DNA of 64,000 nucleotides, taken from the NCBI GenBank assembly GCA_947184155.2, contig CAMXCT020002373.1:38383-102382 (forward strand), given 5' to 3'. Positions 52,071-63,273 of the stretch are shown piece after piece. The DNA comes from Cladocopium goreaui (taxonomy: Eukaryota; Sar; Dinophyceae; Suessiales; Symbiodiniaceae). The first letter of the stretch is position 1. Each line of letters starts with the position of its first letter. Under the pieces are notes generated by a model. That model made no database searches. It was not told the DNA's origin and saw only the letters and a list, made by a program, of their open reading frames with translations. A program made the translations under genes and the position numbers.

Positions 52071-52242
52071 CATGAGACGTTGGGCTTTTCTGTAAGTTTC
52101 CCCAGTTTCAGACCTTTCCCCAACGCTTTACACCATCCAAGCAGCTGTGGTCACGGTCCTCCTTGATCAGGTAGCCAAGAGTGGAGAGGTCCGACGACCG
52201 TATCCAGTCGCCATTGCATGAAATACAGGTTGCATAACCCAT

Positions 52243-52315
52243 AGGATCCATGTATGGTATATATGCTAACATAAAGGGGGTATATTGATGGGATCCATGG
52301 CACACCATATATAGC
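52243..52315. repeat. 'ggatccatgtatggtatata' repeat
   Basis: Contains 'ggatccatgtatggtatata' followed by 'tgctaacataaagggggtat'. A full inverted-repeat version lies at 55,716-55,795. Confidence 0.5.
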
Positions 52316-52319
52316 AGCA

Positions 52320-52960
52320 CCATGGATCCGTCATGGGTAAGGAGAATCCGTCACCGAATGTGTTGGTCTTTGCACCAATTCTCGGGAGACTGCGAAAACC
52401 GCAGTTGAGTCCGTTCCATCTTGAGAAATCAGTGTTGCTTGAGTGTCAATTTTTGGTGATCCGCAGTCTCACGTTTTACATGTCAAAATGATTCAAAATG
52501 GGTGCAGACCTGAAAATTGGGTATGTCCTCAGTGGCAATCTTAAGTGCCCGGACATGATGTTCTAATCATTCTAATCCAATTTCGGGGCGTCCCATCATT
52601 TCAGAGACCCAAATCATCTTGCCATTTGGTCATGAGTCATTTGGCCACAATGCTGGCCATCGTGCTGGCTTTGATTCCACTGCCTGTGAGCCCCTGTCAG
52701 CTTAATGGCTAGCCCCTAGTCTAGAGATACCACAGAAATATTGGATAGAAAGGAATGTGGGTGAAGACGCAAGAGAAAAGCAAGCTATAAGGCTCATGGT
52801 CACGTTTTCTTTGTGCAGGATGCACCAGGATATATGTGCAATTTGCGAGATAGAGTTACCCACATTGTCCACTGATGAATTCTGGGTGACTTTGAAGGAC
52901 GCCACTACGAGGTCAAAGCATGAATGATGGTGCATGCAAGGGAAACTATTCCGAAATGAC
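52320..52960. other. no confident gene
   Basis: A short + frame near 52,630-52,695 (MSHLATMLAIVLALIPLPVS) is hydrophobic but unsupported. Otherwise nothing. Confidence 0.25.
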
Positions 52961-52961
52961 T

Positions 52962-53060
52962 CTATATATATACTGTATATATATACTGTATATATACACT
53001 GTATATATATATATAATTATTTATATATATACTGTATATATAATATATATGTATTTATTT
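52962..53060. repeat. (TATATACTG)n AT-rich repeat
   Basis: 'tatatatactgtatatatat' units repeated about four times, then mixed (TA)n. Confidence 0.8.
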
Positions 53061-53098
53061 AAATTTTGGCCAGAAGGATGGCCATGACTTTTTTGCAG

Positions 53099-53200
53099 GT
53101 GTGGTGTGAAGGAGCACGGATCTTCATGAACCCCTTGGGTCGAAACTTCAATCTTCAGCGTGCCAACAAGGTGGGGGACAGCACCGTTGTGGACGGATAT
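53099..53200 (+). CDS. candidate exon with good splice sites
   Basis: Preceded by 'tgacttttttgcag' and followed by GTGATG. The 102 bp encode VWCEGARIFMNPLGRNFNLQ and RANKVGDSTVVDGY without a stop. Length is a multiple of three. The polypyrimidine tract and AG are the clearest acceptor in this part of the window. The protein family is not recognised. Confidence 0.5.
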
Positions 53201-53496
53201 GTGATGTGATTACCTGAATTATCCTGCACTGTGCTATCCGGAAGGAAGATAATCACGAATTGTTTTTGGTTCAGTTTGTAAGTTTCAGCTTATTCCCCAG
53301 AATTACACAGGATGGGCCCCTTCAGTTATAAGTTGGTTTATAAACACCATTAACTATATAGTTATCTACAGCTATATCTACCATAAGCCATAGACCTCAG
53401 CCACTTATATCGCAACTCAGCTATCTTGGGGGCCCCATCCTGCAGGCCTGATTCTTAAAACATCGCAGTGTAATTCCCCATCTCTGACCCGTGCAG

Positions 53497-53555
53497 TGCT
53501 TGGAGTTTGCCGTGCACCTGACGCCTCAGCTGGAGAGCTTGGCGGAGTGGAAGAG
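53497..53555 (+). CDS. candidate small exon
   Basis: Follows 'ctgacccgtgcag' and reads CLEFAVHLTPQLESLAEWKR up to a GC donor-like 'gaggcttt'. It lies 300 bp after the previous candidate exon on the same strand and probably belongs to the same gene. Confidence 0.4.
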
Positions 53556-54433
53556 GCTTTACATAGCTATGAATACATAGCTATGAAACATACAGTGTAT
53601 TTATATATATATAACAATAATATAAATTACCAAATAGTACTAATAATCATAATAATAATCTATGTATTTTATCAGATGTATATATATATACATAATTTGG
53701 ACATTACCAACAAAGATAGAATGTAAGCCTTAAGCAGGAAAATCGAAGAAGTTATAGATGGATTGGTTTCAAGGACAATCCAAAAGAAAGCATGTATTTG
53801 CATGTTTTTGTTCCTATTTAACGTGAAGGCTTCTGGTGATTGTTTTCTTTTGCGCAAATCCCATGGAACGATGCAGGATGCTCACCATTGGGAGATCATC
53901 AAGATAGACCTTGCTTTAAGCCACTTTTGGCAGATATTTGAGCAGTAATGTGAGAAAAAAATGCCATAAACCACCCATGACTGGGAATGGTTTAAAGTTT
54001 ATACCACCTATAAAAATGGTGATTTGGGGGATGGTTTATTATTGTTTTACCAACATTATTCGAAACCCTCTGTCAGAACACTATACTGGTTGGTTAATAG
54101 GGATTCCCCTATTGGATTGTTAGAATTCCATATAATCATCACATTTTTCGGAAGCAAGGGATTGCCAGTTCATGGATTATGATACTTCTGAATATATAAA
54201 GGGTTGTAGAATAACCCCAGAAGCAATCGCCAACCAAGAGGAATTGAGCAACCACGGCTCGTTTGTGCTTCCCCATGATGTATGGTTAACAAGCCCTTAT
54301 TAGTAATTCACAAACCTAGGGGGTGCTTCAAATACCCGTGATATAAGGCTATTTGCTAGGATATTTCCGTATAGGCATAGCAACCCAAAAGTTACCACAT
54401 TGGCCAATCCGGTAATCAAAATCCCGCTTACAG

Positions 54434-54640
54434 ATGATTTTCCCAGCTAGAAACCACCTCATTTATGTGGGATTTCCCATGGCACACCGGGTAACACGTT
54501 GCCTGAGATACGGCGATTCCTTTTTGGAGCTCTTTCGCCTCCGTTTCCTCTTGGAGCTGCGCGCCGTGTCTCGGCGGTCTCGGCGGCGTCCTGCCACGGG
54601 GGATCTGCAGCAAGGCGCTCTAAAACTGGGATGGTTCACC
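54434..54640 (+). CDS. possible exon, Arg/Leu-rich
   Basis: A GC-rich island reads DSFLELFRLRFLLELRAVSR and RSRRRPATGDLQQGALKLG. The minus strand is also open (GRTPPRPPRHGAQLQEETEA), so the strand is uncertain. Confidence 0.25.
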
Positions 54641-54696
54641 ACTTTCAATAGGATAAATCATAAATCTAAATGGTCATGTTCATGTATTTTCTATGT

Positions 54697-54804
54697 TACC
54701 CTCTGGTAAACCTACAAAAAACTATGGAAAATCACCATTTTTGATGGGAAAATCCACTATTTCTATGGCCATTTTCAATAGCTATGTTAAATTACCAGAG
54801 GGTA
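54697..54804. mobile_element. MITE-1 copy, near-perfect
   Basis: TACCCTCTGGTAAACCTACA to ATGTTAAATTACCAGAGGGTA with the canonical interior. Confidence 0.8.
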
Positions 54805-54963
54805 AATTTAGGGTAAGTGCTTGGTTTTAGACATATTGTGTCCGGCTTCTTTGGGATGACAATCCCCATTGATAGCAATATTGGGATGGGTCATGACTTA
54901 ATACCAGCTATGACTTAGGGTAGGGTTTCGGTATCAGGCTTTTGACCCAGAACTATATATATA

Positions 54964-55080
54964 TACCCTCTGGTTATTTAACATAGCCATGGAAAATGGT
55001 CCATTTATAGATGATTTTCCCAGCTAGAAACCTCCATTTATAAGGGATTGTCCATAGCTATGTTAAACAACCAGATGGTA
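54964..55080. mobile_element. MITE-1 copy, variant interior
   Basis: Ends TACCCTCTGGTTATTTAACA and TGTTAAACAACCAGATGGTA. Its interior 'tttatagatgattttcccag' also occurs alone at about 54,432, which suggests a related internal deletion or second subfamily. Confidence 0.7.
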
Positions 55081-55089
55081 TGTTGATCT

Positions 55090-55700
55090 TGTTGGACATG
55101 ATATGACATGATCATATCAGTTGTTGGGTTTCAATTCTGAGCGAATCAGCTCTGTGAGTTCGGGGATCTTGATTTCTGCTGCGTCCCTTTTTTTTGGGCG
55201 TCCAGTTTTCCAACTTTAAAACACATGGCATCCACCGACTGCACCCTATGCATTCCCAACTTGTGGAACTCTCTCTTGCTCCACGAACAGAACAGACCAC
55301 CTGACTAGTTTCACTTTCGGGACATGGATCGTGGAGAGCATTGAACAGCCTCAAGAAAACGCGGGTTTGTGCTTACCATCCTGTAATCAAACATGATTTG
55401 CTGGAGAATCCTCCATGTATAGATAAATTTCGCAGCTGGAAAGCTCCAGTTTTTTCCAGCTATTGATTACCGGAGGCACCAAATGTCGAAGATTTCATCC
55501 AGCACCAAAACCCAGCCGCAACTCCCCAAGCACCAAACCCCCACGCTCAGTGGATTCGTGCTGAACCGCTGATCATTGGCTTGGGAAAGTCAGGTGCCCG
55601 CGGCATCGCCGGCTTTTTTTGGGGAAAAAAATGCCCCGAAAAGGCGATCTTTATTCAGAGGAAATCGATGGGAACCCCATGCCACTTTTGGTAAGGTTTA
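55090..55700. other. no confident gene
   Basis: Short frames on both strands lack support. Nothing recognised. Confidence 0.3.
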
Positions 55701-55715
55701 CTAAGTACCAATAGT

Positions 55716-55795
55716 ATCCATGTATGGTATATATGGTAACATTTACCATGAATATACCCCAGATGTTAGCATATGTACCATACATGGATCCTATG
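55716..55795. repeat. inverted repeat 'atccatgtatggtatatatg'
   Basis: 'tatccatgtatggtatatat' and 'ggtaacat' on the left are mirrored by 'atgttagcatatgtaccata' and 'catggat' on the right, about 80 bp overall. A related half copy lies at 52,243. Confidence 0.65.
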
Positions 55796-56013
55796 GGGTA
55801 TGAATTGCTGTCGTATGTAGATGTAATGTAGTATGTACCCATCATTTTTTTGATTTGTTTGGGCGAGGATGTTGGTACCAGAGCCCCCCATCTTTGTAGT
55901 TTCTTCGCAATTCACCATTTTATGTCCTCGTTTTGCCGGCTTTATTTTTGACTTGACCCATCCCCTTGTCACACTTGTCTTGTCTTGTCACCTGGGTTTG
56001 TCTGAAAATTGGG

Positions 56014-56121
56014 TACCCTCTGGTAAACTAACATAACTATGGAAAGATCCACCATTTTTCATGGGAAAACTCACTATTTCTATGGCCATTTTCAATAGCT
56101 ATGTTAGTTTACCAGAGGGTA
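56014..56121. mobile_element. MITE-1 copy, near-perfect
   Basis: TACCCTCTGGTAAACTAACA is exactly mirrored by TGTTAGTTTACCAGAGGGTA (with GCTA/ACTA difference inside). This copy is the best reference sequence for the family. Confidence 0.85.
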
Positions 56122-56129
56122 CCCCAAAA

Positions 56130-56930
56130 GCAAGTGGTTCATCATCGTTTTCCACCCAACAAAAACTATATATTAGGGCAAGCAGCTCCAGTGATTCCAG
56201 TCACTCAACAGAGGTATGAACAAGAAGCGATCTACAAATGCTGGCGGTGTCCAATTCTATGTGACAATTGGCGATAAAATCATGCAACATCCATACTATA
56301 CTAATATTATAATATAAACTATATATATGTATTATATTGCTGATTAAATCCTTACTGGAAAAAAACACTTGCTGATTTATACCAAAAAAAATTGAATTTT
56401 CTGGGTAGATGTTTTTCATATCCCAGTAATATCCCCATGATATTCCCATGGCTGCGCACCAGCTCCCTGGGATCAACGAAGACCTGCAGCCACCTGGCTT
56501 GAACTTAAGAGGAATGGGGGGGGCGAGGGAGCTGGAGAAAAAAAATGGTGGATTTAAGGAAAAACACCAATTGGAATTTGATTTATAGTTGATTTATACA
56601 CGCTTATACTATATATATAGGACTAGATAAGTTGTTTTTATAACTAGAATAACTATAGGATTTATAGTGACACAAGTGACATAAATTGATTTAACCAACA
56701 ACAATGGTGGACCTGATTTAACATACACAAAATACCGATGTAACCATCAAAAATCAGGATCTATCCAATGATAATAGAGTTGGGTTTGCCTGAAAAAGGA
56801 ATATTACCTCTTTTGTGTGCCATTATAATAAGGACAATGATGAGTAACTATGGGATTTAAGGGTACTCTTAGACAAACCCAAGTAGTGTGGGTGAAACAA
56901 TAATAAGCCATCCCCCAAATCACCATGTTT
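56130..56930. other. no gene seen
   Basis: AT-rich with short (TA)n runs. No coding frame of note. Confidence 0.35.
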
Positions 56931-57061
56931 ATAGGTGGTATCTTTGCCATTCCCAAATGGGTGGTTTACGACATTTCCCACATTGACCCATATGACTATG
57001 AGTCAAAACCATGGTACCCAAACAGTACCCGAAGCTATAGCTGGTATAGCTGGATGTTTAT

Positions 57062-57215
57062 TCCGTCAATGGCCATTTCAGGAACCTAAATTGGAGGTAC
57101 CTACCATATATAAGGCCTATTTTTCAGGCCTAAATTTCAGGGAAGATCCCCACAAAATATGGCCAAACATATGGTACGTTTACGTACCTCCATCTGTTGG
57201 ATCCTGGAATTCCCA
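57062..57215. repeat. MITE family 3 copy
   Basis: 'tcaatggccatttcaggaac' and 'ctaaattggaggtacctacc' are answered by 'acgtacctccatctgttgga' and 'tcctggaattcccattga'. Same order as 39,448-39,595. Confidence 0.6.
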
Positions 57216-57388
57216 TTGACCCAGTCATTATGCATGGGTCATTAAATGTCCCCATTGAACATCACCCAACCATTGGGTATATGGTCTATAATGGTTACTA
57301 TAAGGTGATGTCACATCCAATATACCCAAAATGGGACAGTTACCAACCCCTGTTATGGGAATAAGTAAAAGGTGGTGGTTTCTTCCAG

Positions 57389-57529
57389 CGATGCTCCTAC
57401 TACGCCACTTGGATGCAGCGATGGCAGAGGCCTTGGGCCTCGTCGTCCAACGCATCTGCCGAAGGGCTGCCAGTGCCATCAGGCGAGGTGCCAGGGATGC
57501 TCCATACTTAGCTAAGTTGGTTGAGATAA
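57389..57529 (+). CDS. candidate exon with consensus splice sites
   Basis: Bounded by 'tggtttcttccag' and GTAAGT. The 141 bp read AMLLLRHLDAAMAEALGLVV, QRICRRAASAIRRGARDAPY, then LAKLVEI, an amphipathic Ala/Arg-rich helix. Length is a multiple of three. No family is recognised. It is the best-supported exon of the 51.7-60.3 kb series. Confidence 0.55.
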
Positions 57530-57565
57530 GTAAGTCAACTGTTGGGTTTGTTATGTGTATATATA

Positions 57566-57672
57566 TATATGGGTTTCCATAAATGTGAGTACCCCAATAG
57601 TTGGATGGTTTAAGAGGGAAAATCCTAGTAAAATTGATGATTTAGGGGTACCCTCATTTTAGGAAACCAACA
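57566..57672. repeat. family 5 MITE copy
   Basis: 'gggtttccataaatgtgagt' is mirrored by 'taccctcattttaggaaacc' with the 'agttggatggttta' interior. It starts 37 bp after the exon donor. Confidence 0.55.
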
Positions 57673-57990
57673 ATATGCGGAATTGATGGGAATATCATGG
57701 GATATAATGGATCAAATCGGATTTAACCATGAATCGCCAACAAACCAGGTATACGTGAGTAAGACTGAATGATCCCCTATTTGAATTACAACCAAGACAA
57801 ACGTATTTTGAGTGGTGCAGATGGGTACTTGGAGCTTCTCAAGCAGCATTAGCACTTGCAGTGTTTGGCCCAAAGCCAAGCGTCAACTGCGGCGGAGTCA
57901 AATGACTGGTGGAATTATAGGGCAATTTTCATGATACTATGGTTATATTATGGTTTATAATGGCTTATAATGGTACCAATAACCGTCAAG

Positions 57991-58185
57991 TGCCACCGCG
58001 GTTCATCCGTTGCGTGGCGCTCTGCCACCGCGGTTCATCCGTTGCGTCGGCTCGCCATGCCGAAGATGACGGAGATCAACAAGAGCATGACGGTGGCAGG
58101 CCTTATCTCGTCCATTCAACCACCGGAGAAACAGAACGATGTGAAGAAAATCCTGCAAGTCTTGAAGAAGTACAGTAAAGACATC
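57991..58185 (+). CDS. candidate exon
   Basis: After 'ataaccgtcaag' the frame reads through 'tgccaccgcggttcatccgt' twice (a 32-bp duplication), then MPKMTEINKSMTVAGLISSI, QPPEKQNDVKKILQVLKKYS and KDIHVP. Charged, helical. The donor is uncertain (GTACAG at about 58,167 or GTGCCA at 58,189). No domain is recognised. Confidence 0.5.
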
Positions 58186-58558
58186 CATGTGCCATGGATG
58201 TGGTTTTTGTGGTGGATATGATAATATGTTATGATATGTTTATGATTTTCTGATAGTCAAATTGAGGCTTTTCAAGGTATTTAAGGGTCAACCCCACAGT
58301 ATTTTGATACTTGCTTCTTCTTTGCCACCAATGGAGATACATAGAGATACACTATGTATTGTAAAATGTTCAGGCATCAAGGTATCATGGATGTTTTTTT
58401 TAGATATCCTGATGATAAATGCAAGATTTTTCCCTGCGACTTTGAGTCTTGGTGCATTGTTTTTTGGATTGGAAATCATTGGGAAATCCAAAATCAACCT
58501 TTTTTCCCCTGGATGTGTACGTATATGTTTGGGGAGAAGTCTCGTCCAAAAATACAAG

Positions 58559-58668
58559 GTCTGGGGTGACAACATCATCGGTGCCGGCAAAATGCTCTAT
58601 CAGAGCAAGAGCCAGAAGCCTTACACGCAGCTCGGCGCTATCCCCCACCGTGACACCCTGGACTATCT
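58559..58668 (+). CDS. candidate exon
   Basis: After 'ccaaaaatacaag' the frame reads VWGDNIIGAGKMLYQSKSQK and PYTQLGAIPHRDTLDYLPQN in a GC-rich island. The minus strand is also open, but + composition is better. The donor is not clear. Confidence 0.4.
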
Positions 58669-58699
58669 ACCCCAAAATCATTGGTTTAACTGTTTGAGA

Positions 58700-59220
58700 T
58701 AACCAATTTGGTATGATTTTGGGGTGTCCCATTCTAAGAAGTCCCATTTGCTGTAGGTTGAAACAACAAAATCCCTGGTTAACTACCCTCGAGAAAACTA
58801 ACATAGATTTTGAACACCCACTTGTAGATCATATTCGTAGGCAAATGTTGGTTATGTTTATCCCTGGATAGTTTTTTTTTGTATGTCTTGAAGCCACAGG
58901 ATTCAAAAGTTCACCAACAACCCTTGGGCTCTGGACATTTTTGATGAACCCCACGGATTATTTTGGATTCGAAACTCACCTATTTTAGTTGTTAGTACAT
59001 GCTGAATTGTGGATTATCTCATTCCCTGGATGGTTAGAATTCCTCTCAACAAACTGGGTGGTGGTTCGAAATGTTGCGTTCTCGCAGAATATACGTCACA
59101 ACTGACTTGGAGCATGTTTCAGGTTGTTGAGTATGCGAGTCTGTCGCCCAAATGAGGTTTTCCCAGTTGTGCTTGACTTATCACCATCCTGATTGCCTAA
59201 CCAAAACCCCTTCCTAGGAT
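58700..59220. other. no gene seen
   Basis: AT-rich, with no repeat or coding signal recognised. Confidence 0.35.
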
Positions 59221-59226
59221 CTAGAT

Positions 59227-59336
59227 CTGGTTGGTGGTTGCAAACATGAATTTTATTTTCCATAATATATGGGATAATCCTTCCCATTGACGAACTCCAT
59301 CATTTTTCAAGATGGGCACATTGCACCACCAACCAG
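59227..59336. mobile_element. MITE-2 copy with AGAT target duplication
   Basis: CTGGTTGGTGGTTGCAAACA to CACCACCAACCAG, with AGAT on both sides. The interior is like the 17,208 copy. Confidence 0.75.
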
Positions 59337-59344
59337 AGATATTA

Positions 59345-59570
59345 TTCATTAGATCAGGTATTAATCACTAATAACTACTATTAACCACAGATAACCACTA
59401 TTAACCACTATTAACCACTATTAATCACTATTAATCATTAATAACCACTACTGTATTAACCACTATTAACCACTATGAATCACTATTACTATTAACCACT
59501 ATTAATCACGATTAATCATTAATAACCACTATTACTATTAACCACTATTAATTACTATTAACCATGGTTA
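59345..59570. repeat. 'taaccactat' tandem repeat
   Basis: About 220 bp of 10-12 bp units ttaaccactat / ttaatcactat / taataaccac. Confidence 0.9.
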
Positions 59571-59591
59571 TTGCGCATGGCATTTGGGTAG

Positions 59592-59709
59592 CCTGGAAGA
59601 CCCAAAGCTGGGTCCGACCAGGTGGTTTCAATGTGGCGTCGCCCCAAGGGCATCCAACATCTCGGTCTACCTGGGGATGACTCCACTGAGCAGCGCAACG
59701 GTGGCGAAG
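59592..59709 (+). CDS. candidate exon
   Basis: Bounded by 'catttgggtag' and GTGGGT, GC-rich. Two frames are open: LEDPKLGPTRWFQCGVAPRA / SNISVYLGMTPLSSATVAK, or GRPKAGSDQVVSMWRRPKGI. I cannot choose between them without neighbouring exon phase. Confidence 0.4.
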
Positions 59710-60180
59710 GTGGGTCCCAAATGTAGCCATGGCGTGGGCTGTCTCTACATCAAGTCACTGGTGACTTGGGACAATCAGCAGATTTTGAGGGTTGTTTTTT
59801 TGGTTTTTTGTGACAATGTTGGGGACAAAACCATGAAGAATATCAAAACTTTTCCGGGTTGATCATCATTGTTTCCATTTCAATGGCAATTTTAGGGTAT
59901 TTCCCTTCTTGGATGCGCCCATGTCTTGAAGGGTTCCTGACAAAAATCGGCTTTAAGGCTTTCAGGCCGAAAAATTCTGTAGACTACATCATTTCTCATG
60001 TCCTAAAAATATCTAGTTTGAAATCATATAAATCTCATCCCTTATCACGTCCATCTTTGTCTTTGCTCCAAGCCACAGTTTTCTCGCTTCAGACTCGGTC
60101 TTGGTGAATCCCAGTCTCAAAGTGTCTCTTCAGCTTCCACTCTAAGCCGCTTTGTTCCGAATCATATGTGGCAACACCCA

Positions 60181-60343
60181 GGCAGACGTGAACATGAAAG
60201 AATTGGAGGCGCTGTTGAAGAAATGCTTTGCCGTGAAGGAGTTCGTCGCTCCCGGTGCCAAGCCCGCGAAGCCGTCGAAGCCGTTGAAGCCCGAAGGGAA
60301 GGGTGCCATGAAGGTGAAAAAACGACCTGGCAAGAAAGCCTGA
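60181..60343 (+). CDS. candidate terminal exon, Lys/Pro-rich tail
   Basis: Reads ADVNMKELEALLKKCFAVKE, FVAPGAKPAKPSKPLKPEGK, then GAMKVKKRPGKKA and TGA. A basic Lys/Pro C-terminus directly before the stop, and AT-rich text after it, fit the last exon of a gene whose earlier exons may be those at 57.4-59.7 kb. No family is recognised. Confidence 0.5.
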
Positions 60344-60349
60344 GAAAAC

Positions 60350-61070
60350 CCTGAGGAATGGTGGGTTTTAACGATTTAACCACAAATTGAGGGGTGCCTG
60401 ACTCATTAGTATCATTAATTAATACTAATTTACTAATTACATTTGAGCTCATTTAATTACAATCTATTCTATACTCATTGGGACTAATTAGTCACTTTGA
60501 TTCTTGCTGGATCTCATCATGATTGTTTTTTCCCAATAAATCTCATGGTTTATGAGTTAGTCATCATTTCCTCAGTAAAAGTATGGACCTGGGCAAATGA
60601 TGGATTGCGGCCATGCACTTCGCCATTGAGTTTGTTTGGAATTAAACTTGCCGCATGAATCATGTGGCGCAGCTGGCTGTTTAAAATCTGCCTGAGACTG
60701 CTCTCCTGAGGTATGTCGACCCAAATCAGGGTGCCGATATCACCTACTGTAGAACTGATTGCAAGAACCCAAGCAAGTCTTTCGATTGGGGGTCCCGGAT
60801 TTTGGGCACATACCCAGGCAAAGAAGGAATTTCAAAGGAACTTCCTTTGCACTCCAATACCATTGCTTTGAGACAGGAACAAAAGTGTGCTGCATGTCGT
60901 GGGAGTTGAAGCGCAGGTGACATTGTCCATGCCTCATAATTATTTACCCATCAAGCAATTGACGTTTGGTGTTTTTCAATGCGCATCGGGTTTTTTGTCC
61001 CTAGTTGAAGAAGATCTGATTTGTTATTTTTTCATTTGTTGAAGAAATCAGCCTAAAGATCGCAAGATGT
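60350..61070. other. no gene seen
   Basis: AT-rich. A weak minus-strand ORF at 60,740-60,937 has no recognisable feature. Confidence 0.3.
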
Positions 61071-61084
61071 TCCATATTTTTTGC

Positions 61085-61231
61085 GCTGCTGTCTTGAATT
61101 ACCAGAGCCCAGGCTATTTTGGTGCCCAAATCTTGGCCTCGTCAGGTGTAGATCTTTTCCCCTCACCGTCCAGCGAGGACAAGATGAATTTCCCCAGGAC
61201 TGGAAGGGCGAGGGGCAACAAACGGGGTAAA
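61085..61231 (+). CDS. possible exon
   Basis: Reads VLNYQSPGYFGAQILASSGV and DLFPSPSSEDKMNFPRTGRA with moderately GC-rich composition. The minus strand is also open. No domain. Confidence 0.25.
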
Positions 61232-61509
61232 CTATCCCATGGCTTCCAGTGGCCAGGGTAAATTATAACAACCTCACTGCCACCGAACCCTGGAATGATA
61301 GGTAGTTTTTGGGGAATTGCCCCCAAAATCGATCGGTATAGCCTTACTTTTTAGGCAAGTTATTTAATAGTGGTTCAGAGCGAACTAAGAGGCCTCTTGC
61401 GGTTGTGGGATAGAGCTACGAATCGAGTTTCCGAACCACAAAAAATTGTAAACCAACTAGCCAACTAGGGAAGGTTGGTTGATGTTGATTCTTACGCCGT
61501 GGGGTCAGG

Positions 61510-61660
61510 TTGAACCATCTTTAAGGAGGTTTCCATGGCCTTTGGTCATGGGACCCGGACACTTCACCATCTTCACCTACACGGAGCTACGTAGACGTTT
61601 GAAGAGAGATCATAGCCCATCGTCATGGCCATGTGGTTCTGTTCATTCTAAGTGCCAAAT
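61510..61660 (+). CDS. possible exon
   Basis: Reads VEPSLRRFPWPLVMGPGHFT and IFTYTELRRRLKRDHSPSSW after 'ccgtggggtcag'. Composition is protein-like. Boundaries are unclear. Confidence 0.3.
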
Positions 61661-61699
61661 GCAGATGCTCCACGTACGGAATGTTGACATATTTTGGTG

Positions 61700-62770
61700 A
61701 TTTTGGTGGTAAATGTGAAATCATATCACACGCTGGGTTTTCCAAGTCTATGATTGTTTACGTAATAGTTTCTTGGATACACACGTTTCCTTTGTCCATG
61801 GCTTGTTGTGGCCACAAGTTCCAAGTTCTTTACCCTGCAGGTTCGCGAAAGCGATGCACTCACCATTGAGATGTTTCCTGAAATTGTCCGATCTCACCAG
61901 GTCTAAAAATGGTTCGCCCTCTGTTACCCCAAAATGAATCGTGAAAAAAATGACTTGATGAAACTTGGGACACATTCAGAACAGCATTTTTTGAAACGAA
62001 AGAAATGGGGATGGGTCACCTATTCTATTCCCATACTGGGGGAATCGGCATCCAACAGCAGCTATAGCTTCGGGTACCGTTTGGGTACCATGGTGCAGGA
62101 CGGGGTTGACGGCATTGAGGGTGCGTGAGACCCTTAGGAGGGCTGGGAAGGAGGGAAAAAGGTGTCCCAAAATATCAAAACATGGGATATGTGTGGGAAA
62201 ATTTGCTCATTTAGATCATGTCGCCCGGATTCATGGCAAAATTTAGATGGAAAATAATGATCAAGATTAATAAATCATGGGATTTAATTAGAGGTCAAAA
62301 AATATATATATATATATAACCTCAGACAAGCCCCATATCTCAAGATATCGGGGGTGTTTTCTTGTGACTGGAACCACGAACCAGGTATGTTGGTAAAGAT
62401 TACCGTTGGTCAGGAGATATACCGTCGCGACTCTTCCACTAAGTTGTGAAGGTTAGCAAGGGACCTCAAACTCAAAGATGGGGTACTTTGCCTGGAAGCA
62501 CAGCAATTTCAGACCCATTTTTTTAGAACTATCACCTCGACAATCTTCACAAGTTGTCTAATTACTTGAGTACGAGAAACCAACATGTTGGTTTGAAATT
62601 GTCTGCCGGCACTTTTGTTTTTGCTATTATACATACCCATTGTGGAATCTATCTATTATTATGGCTACCTTTCTCACCAACCTAACCAGCTTGTTTTTCC
62701 AAGATTGGCTATGTTTTTGCATGCACCTTGTGTTGTAACCTCCACTTGGTTGCAATTGTACAGAATTTTG
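61700..62770. other. no confident gene
   Basis: About 62,030-62,095 holds 'cagctatagcttcgggtacc' and 'gtttgggtaccatgg', an inverted partial of the family 4 repeat at 57,000. Otherwise AT-rich. Confidence 0.3.
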
Positions 62771-62774
62771 GAAT

Positions 62775-62895
62775 ATATATATTATATATAATATTGTAGT
62801 ATAATATATAATATATAACATATAACATATAATATATAATATATAATATATAATATACAATATATAATATATAATATATAATATATAATATATAC
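62775..62895. repeat. (ATATATA)n microsatellite
   Basis: About 120 bp of 'atatataat' and 'ataacatat' units. Confidence 0.9.
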
Positions 62896-63273
62896 CATCA
62901 GCACTCGCGACCATGAAAAATGTAGGGTTTATGTTGCAACCCAGAAAATCAAGGTTACGAGGTTCAAAACCTGGTTTTGGGTTTTCCCCAAAAATCACTG
63001 AAACATCATGTGTTATCACAAGGGTTTGTGAAATGTTCAACCATGACCCAACCATCCTTCTGCCCACAACCAGCTGCCGTTGTTTGCTCCATCCACTACC
63101 ACATCCCCCGATCGGCCGGTCAGCCGGGGTCCTTGGCCTGTGACTAAGGGTGGAGGCTAGCTCAAGCATACATCAAAATCAAATAAAATATTATATGGTG
63201 CTAAATTTATGGTGTGGGGGCCAAAGATAATTAAGGTTGGACATTAGATATATGCCTCAAGCATGCGCGCACC

